A stretch of 10,002 nucleotides of DNA from Thiotrichales bacterium (GTDB taxonomy: Bacteria > Pseudomonadota > Gammaproteobacteria > UWMA-0217): NCBI GenBank assembly GCA_024763135.1, contig JANTGD010000103.1:1-10002 (forward strand), given 5' to 3'. Position numbers and translations under genes: made by a program. This document shows positions 6,466 through 10,002 of this stretch, piece by piece; position 1 is the first letter of the stretch; every line of letters begins with the position of its first letter. The notes below the pieces were generated by a model. It saw nothing but the letters and a program-made list of their open reading frames with translations. It searched no databases and was not told the origin of the DNA.

Positions 6466-7146
6466 ATGAATATCGCACACCAGGGCGGCATTTTTTTTAG
6501 AAGAACCATCCAGTGGATTGGGTACTACTGCTTAACACTGTGGTGCTTATTATTCAGTGCACCATTGCTCGCTGCAGAAATTCCCTGGTCAAATACCCCG
6601 TATTCCCATTTTTCTAACAACGAACCATTGCCTTCCGTGTTACAGAGCTTGATGTCGAGCCAAAACATCCCGGTACATGTGAGCGACCAAATCGAACAAA
6701 CAGTGAGCCTGCGCTACACCCAAGTTGCAGCCAAAGAAATCTTTAAGGACCTGGTAGCAACACACCACCTCAACTGGTATTTCGATGGGCAGATGCTGTA
6801 TGTCTACACGGCTAATGAAACGCATACGGCGACGCTACAACTCAAACACCTGTCTGTCCGGGATTTCGCCGCAACGGCTAAGCGACTCGGCCTAGTAGAC
6901 CCACGATTCCCATGGACGACTTCATCGCGTGAGCAGCTGATCTATTTTGTGGGCCCGCAACGCTACGTCGACCAAATATTCGAATTGGCACGCGCTGTTG
7001 ATCGTCCCGGCAAACATCCCACTGCTCCGGTGGCCTATCGTTGGAAAGATACAAAAGGGCAGATCCATTTAAGCTCGTTTCCACCCCAGGAAACCACGGT
7101 TGAGTTCGCAACCATTGATCTAGAGACCTTTTACACGGAAAAGTAG
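6466..7146 (+). CDS. sctC: Short SctC-like protein: secretin N-domains only
   Basis: SctC normally forms the outer-membrane secretin ring and runs to about 500-700 residues. This 226-residue protein has a signal peptide (Arg12-Arg13, hydrophobic core about 17-34, likely cleavage after Ala36-Ala37). It then has an N0/STN-like domain (about 52-116: LPSVLQSLMSSQNIPVHVSD, SLRYTQVAAKEIFKDLV) and an N1-type domain (about 121-180, with VGPQRYVDQIFELARAVD). It stops with no secretin barrel. The tail (188-207, VAYRWKDTKGQIHLSSFPP) resembles the DUF4124 motif. The next gene starts 3 bases after its stop, and no frame nearby encodes the missing part. A split secretin like rhizobial RhcC1/RhcC2 is the best parallel, with the barrel protein encoded elsewhere. 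Loss of the barrel is the alternative. A modest AGG lies 7 bases before ATG 6466. Confidence 0.8.
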   Translation: MNIAHQGGIFFRRTIQWIGYYCLTLWCLLFSAPLLAAEIPWSNTPYSHFSNNEPLPSVLQSLMSSQNIPVHVSDQIEQTVSLRYTQVAAKEIFKDLVATHHLNWYFDGQMLYVYTANETHTATLQLKHLSVRDFAATAKRLGLVDPRFPWTTSSREQLIYFVGPQRYVDQIFELARAVDRPGKHPTAPVAYRWKDTKGQIHLSSFPPQETTVEFATIDLETFYTEK

Positions 7147-7149
7147 TCT

Positions 7150-8535
7150 ATGAGCTCAACAGCAGCATCTAACGTCTCCACCGATAACGACAGCATGCTT
7201 CGTCAGCACCGACAGGGGTTACCCGGAACAAAAGCTTGGTTCCTGTTCGTGCTGGAGGGGGCGAACAAAGGTGCCCGCCTGCATTTGCAAGAAGGACAGT
7301 ACGTCCTTGGCCGATCTTTGAATGCGGACTTGGTTATCAACGACGCCGCAATCGAAGACGAGCATCTACGGCTTTTTGTAACACGCAAAGGTGTCGATCT
7401 GGAACCCATTGCACAGGGCATTACAATCAACGACTATCCGGCAAAGCGCTCTCGTTTACATTTGGAGACTGGCTGGGTGATAAGATTTGGCAGTACCGTC
7501 ATCTGTATTGGCACTTCTCTCAATGAATGCGCACAACGGCGCAGCACCCCCACGGCCGGTCTGGGCCAACAGGATGCCGCATGGCTGAATGAACCAGCAA
7601 GCGAAGCAGACCCTACCGCACCCTCACAACCCCACATGACCTCATCCAGTGGGAAAAGAGTCAATCTTCTAGTTATCGGTTTGGCGCTTATTATCAGCCT
7701 GTTTGCCACGAAATATTGGATCGATCAGTCGAGGGTAAGCTACGCGACCGGCTCGGCGACCGAACACGTTGAAAAACTAATCAGTGACTTAGGGCTCTCA
7801 GATGCGTTGGATGTATCTTTGCGACGCGATAACGTGGTCATGGTAAGTGGCTATGTGCGCAATGCTGAACAACGAGATCAGCTTAGTCGTGCACTCAAGG
7901 ATATTCAAACACCGGTGGAAACCCGACTCTGGTCAAACGACGACTTAGTTCGCGCTGCGGAAACGGTGCTTTTGGCGCTTGGCGGCAATCACCTTGACCT
8001 CAACAGCGGCACACCAGGGGAGCTGATCGTCTCCGGGTTTATACCCCACCGTAGCCAATGGCAGGAAATGAAAGAAACGCTGCTCGCCGACATGCCGCGC
8101 ATCAAAACACTGCGCGATCAAAACATTGAGACTCTCGAAGACCGACAAAAGAGTCTGGAAAAAATGCTTTCCGAAACCTTCCTCGGCGAGAAGGTTCAGG
8201 TCAGCCCTGACAATAACCAATTGATCCTCGAAGGAACGGTGTCCGAAGGGGAAAAAATTCTGCTCGAAATTGTGCTCAATGCTTACAAGGAACGCTTTGC
8301 CAACCTACCTGAGATTACGGACAAAACCCTGGCTCTGGCCAGCGAACAACTGAGACTACCTATAAAAAGCGTCACCATTGTAGGCGATATCGCGAGCTTG
8401 CAATTACGCGATGGAAGCTCTTACATCGAAGGTTCTATGCTACCCAATGGCATGACGCTCAAACACATTGCCGTAGATAAAATTACCCTGGAAAAAGACG
8501 GCACCACCCTTGATTACGAACTAGGAGAGTCTTAA
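7150..8535 (+). CDS. sctD: T3SS inner-membrane ring protein SctD
   Basis: SctD forms the outer of the two inner-membrane rings of the injectisome and contacts the secretin through its periplasmic part. This 461-residue protein has the standard layout. An FHA-like cytoplasmic domain (about 30-122) is followed by a Pro/Ser/Thr/Ala-rich linker (about 123-168), one membrane helix (171-187, VNLLVIGLALIISLFAT), and a periplasmic region (about 190-461) of repeated small alpha/beta ring-building domains. In the FHA domain GRS (54-56) is kept, but the Ser of the SxxH motif is Glu69 ahead of His72, so phosphothreonine binding is doubtful, as is usual for SctD. The gene follows the sctC-like gene by 3 bases and is directly followed by the sctE-like gene, matching yscC-D-E order. 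Confidence 0.92.
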   Translation: MSSTAASNVSTDNDSMLRQHRQGLPGTKAWFLFVLEGANKGARLHLQEGQYVLGRSLNADLVINDAAIEDEHLRLFVTRKGVDLEPIAQGITINDYPAKRSRLHLETGWVIRFGSTVICIGTSLNECAQRRSTPTAGLGQQDAAWLNEPASEADPTAPSQPHMTSSSGKRVNLLVIGLALIISLFATKYWIDQSRVSYATGSATEHVEKLISDLGLSDALDVSLRRDNVVMVSGYVRNAEQRDQLSRALKDIQTPVETRLWSNDDLVRAAETVLLALGGNHLDLNSGTPGELIVSGFIPHRSQWQEMKETLLADMPRIKTLRDQNIETLEDRQKSLEKMLSETFLGEKVQVSPDNNQLILEGTVSEGEKILLEIVLNAYKERFANLPEITDKTLALASEQLRLPIKSVTIVGDIASLQLRDGSSYIEGSMLPNGMTLKHIAVDKITLEKDGTTLDYELGES

Positions 8536-8784
8536 ATGGAAGACAATCAACAACACCCTACAGCGCTCGGCATAGAGACACGGCTGCAAGACGATACCAC
8601 TGGAGCCCTGCGGGACGAACTACTCCAACGCTTTGAGCAGGAAATCAGCGGCCTGCAACACCGCATGAATTCCGGCGTGACACCGCATGAGTATGAGCGC
8701 CTCGAAGCGTTACAAAAAGCCTATCGCGCTGCGGGCGCCGTAATTTCCGAAACTTGGAAGCAATTGCGCGATGCCGCTGCGTAA
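8536..8784 (+). CDS. sctE: T3SS needle co-chaperone SctE (YscE/PscE-like)
   Basis: YscE/PscE are small helical-hairpin proteins that, together with SctG, keep the needle subunit SctF from polymerising in the cytoplasm. This 82-residue protein has a disordered N-terminus (about 1-22) and two helices. The first is about 24-46 (LRDELLQRFEQEISGLQHRM) and the second about 51-80 (PHEYERLEALQKAYRAAGAV). They are joined by a Gly-containing turn, closely resembling the YscE layout. The ATG immediately follows the sctD stop and has a strong AGGAGAG 6 bases upstream. In Yersinia the next genes are yscF and yscG; neither is recognisable directly after it here, where a 675-bp gap begins. Similarity is by pattern, so the call is probable but not certain. 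Confidence 0.7.
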   Translation: MEDNQQHPTALGIETRLQDDTTGALRDELLQRFEQEISGLQHRMNSGVTPHEYERLEALQKAYRAAGAVISETWKQLRDAAA

Positions 8785-9459
8785 GGTCAGCGTAGGACAC
8801 GACCGTCGATACGCCCCGTTGGACTTTTGCTTACACCCTAGGGCATAGCACCAAGGTGTGTCTTGCGTGTCAACTCCAGTAAGGTAAGCTGAGGTATTAC
8901 TAAGGATTGTCTTCGTCATGTGCCGGGTGTAGTCCGAGCCATCAACGGCGCTCCTTGCTGCGGGCTAAAACGGCCACTATCTCACGACAAGGTTATGACT
9001 TTTAAAAATTAGGCAGGTGCATGTTAACAAACAGACGGAAATACGCTGATCCCTACCCAAAAAGAGTAGCACCATGACTCAGCAGGTTTGGGTTACGGCA
9101 GGGAGCACGGTATTTTCGCCCGCAGAGAGTGGGCATTCACATGATCTGTCGTCGGGTGAGCATGATAATCACGCAGACATCGGCTATAGAGTAGGTGAGC
9201 CAACGAGCGACGATTTTTTCTGCTCATTGCTCGTAATTGTTACGAATGTAACGATTGATAAAATACTGAAGCATCGGGGTGACCTGTGTTCGCTCTTGGT
9301 CTACCCTCATGCTTCGAGATACTACCGCAGCGCGGCTTGTCGGCTGCGGCACGCAACAAGGAAGTTTATCCCAAAGCCCATGCATCTCAACGATGCTGAG
9401 GCTATGACTTAGAATGTTACTTTGACATCACTTGAGACAATTACTTAGGAGGTAATTTT
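8785..9459. other. Gap between sctE and the 73-residue protein gene
   Basis: This 675-bp stretch has no gene I can support firmly. One open frame (9074-9412 plus, 112 codons, ATG with a weak AAGAG upstream) encodes a His/Ser-rich hydrophilic start and an Arg/Cys/His-rich end with no recognisable domain and rare codons (AGA, AGG, ATA); it is probably chance. The gap also holds a 7-bp inverted repeat (CCGCAGC 9325-9331, GCTGCGG 9343-9349). It contains GGTTATGAC (8991-8999) and GGCTATGAC (9400-9408), related to the dyad at 5525-5544. A possible -10 box TAGAAT lies at 9410-9415 without a clear -35. The promoter of the next gene should be in the last 100 bp or so. Confidence 0.4.
9447..9453 (+). 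promoter_or_regulatory. Near-perfect Shine-Dalgarno AGGAGGT
   Basis: AGGAGGT lies 6 bases before the ATG at 9460. It is the strongest ribosome binding site in the window, supports the 73-codon frame as a real gene and suggests abundant translation. Confidence 0.85.
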
Positions 9460-9681
9460 ATGGAAGGTCTATCAGAAGCCTTGTCATCGGCTCAAAGCAA
9501 CTTTGATCAAATGCTATCGGTTCAGACGCAAATGCAGCAGACTGCCATGCAGTATGAACAACAATCAACGATCAAAAAAATGGAATTCGACGCTGTCAAT
9601 TCGGGCATTACCCGTATATCCAGCATAGGCGAAGCAATTTCCAATTTGACAAATCAGCAATCACAACAAATCGCACAATAA
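9460..9681 (+). CDS. Small helical Gln-rich protein, candidate T3SS needle/pilus subunit
   Basis: I do not recognise the family with certainty. The 73 residues have no Pro, Cys, Trp or His. They are Gln-rich (14 Gln) and Ser-rich, with one Arg and two Lys, and look helical almost throughout (about 3-45 and 50-70), with a weak break near NSG (47-49). No signal peptide or membrane helix is seen. Small, helical, Cys-free proteins of 70-85 residues without a Sec signal are typical of T3SS needle or Hrp-pilus subunits, and the strong ribosome binding site suits a highly made structural protein. It lacks the Pro-containing turn usual in YscF/MxiH needles, so a pilin-like protein, an inner-rod-like protein or another small substrate are alternatives. 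It is transcribed in the same direction as sctC-D-E after a 675-bp gap. Confidence 0.75.
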   Translation: MEGLSEALSSAQSNFDQMLSVQTQMQQTAMQYEQQSTIKKMEFDAVNSGITRISSIGEAISNLTNQQSQQIAQ

Positions 9682-9704
9682 GTAGTCGAACGAATCGCTC
9701 TCTG

Positions 9705-9738
9705 GATCCCGCCTGCGCGTAACCCAAGCGGCGGGATC
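9705..9738 (+). terminator. Hairpin after the 73-residue protein gene
   Basis: GATCCCGCC (9705-9713) and GGCGGGATC (9730-9738) form a perfect 9-bp GC-rich stem with a 16-base loop, starting 23 bases after the stop codon. The position suits transcription termination or 3' mRNA protection. No clear T-run follows (AATTACTAAG), so it is not a textbook intrinsic terminator. From 9739 to 9905 I see no gene. Confidence 0.5.
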
Positions 9739-9911
9739 AATTACTAAGACAATCCATAGCAACGCACTCGAGCGCAGCGCTTTTGAGCGAATGATAGTGC
9801 ACAAAAGAAACCAATAGGGGCTCATCCGCGATAGTTTGGCTCGTCTTTGACTACCACCAAGAGTAATGCATGCTCGGCTGATACTATGGCTATCCCGGTC
9901 ATCCATTAACA

Positions 9912-10002
9912 GGCTGTTGAAAAACTCTCAGGTGAGTGCGAGACAAGGCAAAATCTGGAGAAAAAGCGCAGTTTACACGCAGTAAATGAGCATTTTGAGC
10001 CA
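9912..10002. mobile_element. MITE-like element, family B, copy 2 (cut by window end)
   Basis: The 91 bases match 5669-5759 with a single difference (C for T in the middle of the GTTTACATGCAG stretch), in the same orientation. The flank TTAACA (9906-9911) resembles the CTAACA flank of copy 1. The right end and its inverted repeat lie outside the window. The near identity of two copies 4.2 kb apart points to recent spread. Confidence 0.85.

Noticed and set aside
8837..8844. CCCTAGGG palindrome after sctE
   Set aside because: It is too short and isolated, with no T-run, so it cannot be supported as a terminator or operator.
9074..9412. 112-codon plus-strand frame between sctE and the 73-residue gene
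   Set aside because: It has only a weak AAGAG upstream, rare codons and no domain. It is kept as a possibility in the description of the gap but not called as a gene.
9422..9427. TTGACA as a -35 box for the 73-residue gene
   Set aside because: The -10 position at normal spacing falls in the Shine-Dalgarno region and does not resemble TATAAT.

Overview
This window holds part of a type III secretion system (T3SS) locus, arranged as two divergent gene blocks separated by about 1 kb of mostly non-coding DNA that carries two small mobile elements. Gene content, operon style (repeated ATGA-type stop/start overlaps) and moderate GC point to a proteobacterium, most likely gamma- or betaproteobacterial. 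I cannot name a genus from the sequence. The presence of SctX, SctY and SctE homologues places the system near the Ysc branch (Yersinia, Pseudomonas, Aeromonas, Vibrio).

Leftward block (minus strand, about 5455 to 385), in transcription order: a STAS-domain anti-sigma-factor-antagonist-like protein, SctX, its TPR chaperone SctY, the export gate SctV, the ATPase SctN and the central stalk SctO. All six genes overlap or nearly touch, so they should form one translationally coupled operon. X-Y-V is the Yersinia yscX-yscY-lcrD order and N-O is the yscN-yscO order; here the two are directly joined. The genes that usually follow sctO (sctP, Q, R, S, T, U) are absent. The operon stops at 385 and is followed by a 168-bp mobile element.

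Rightward block (plus strand, about 6466 to 8784): a short SctC-like protein with a signal peptide and secretin N-domains but no outer-membrane barrel domain, then SctD (FHA-like domain, one membrane helix, periplasmic part), then a small SctE-like needle co-chaperone. After a 675-bp gap comes a 73-residue helical, Gln/Ser-rich protein without Pro, Cys, Trp or His, behind a near-perfect Shine-Dalgarno. It is a candidate needle/pilus subunit or other abundant small substrate. A hairpin follows it.

Two families of short non-autonomous elements (MITE-like) are present, with two copies each. Family A is 168 bp including flanking TTAA, at 153-320 and 5806-5973. Family B is about 134 bp with 20-bp terminal inverted repeats, at 5669-5802 and truncated by the window end at 9912-10002. 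The two families abut at 5802/5806, where the family A TTAA appears to lie in the edge of the family B element.

Points most worth following up are the secretin that consists only of N-domains, the STAS regulator coupled to the export operon, the dyads in front of that operon, and the unknown 73-residue protein.
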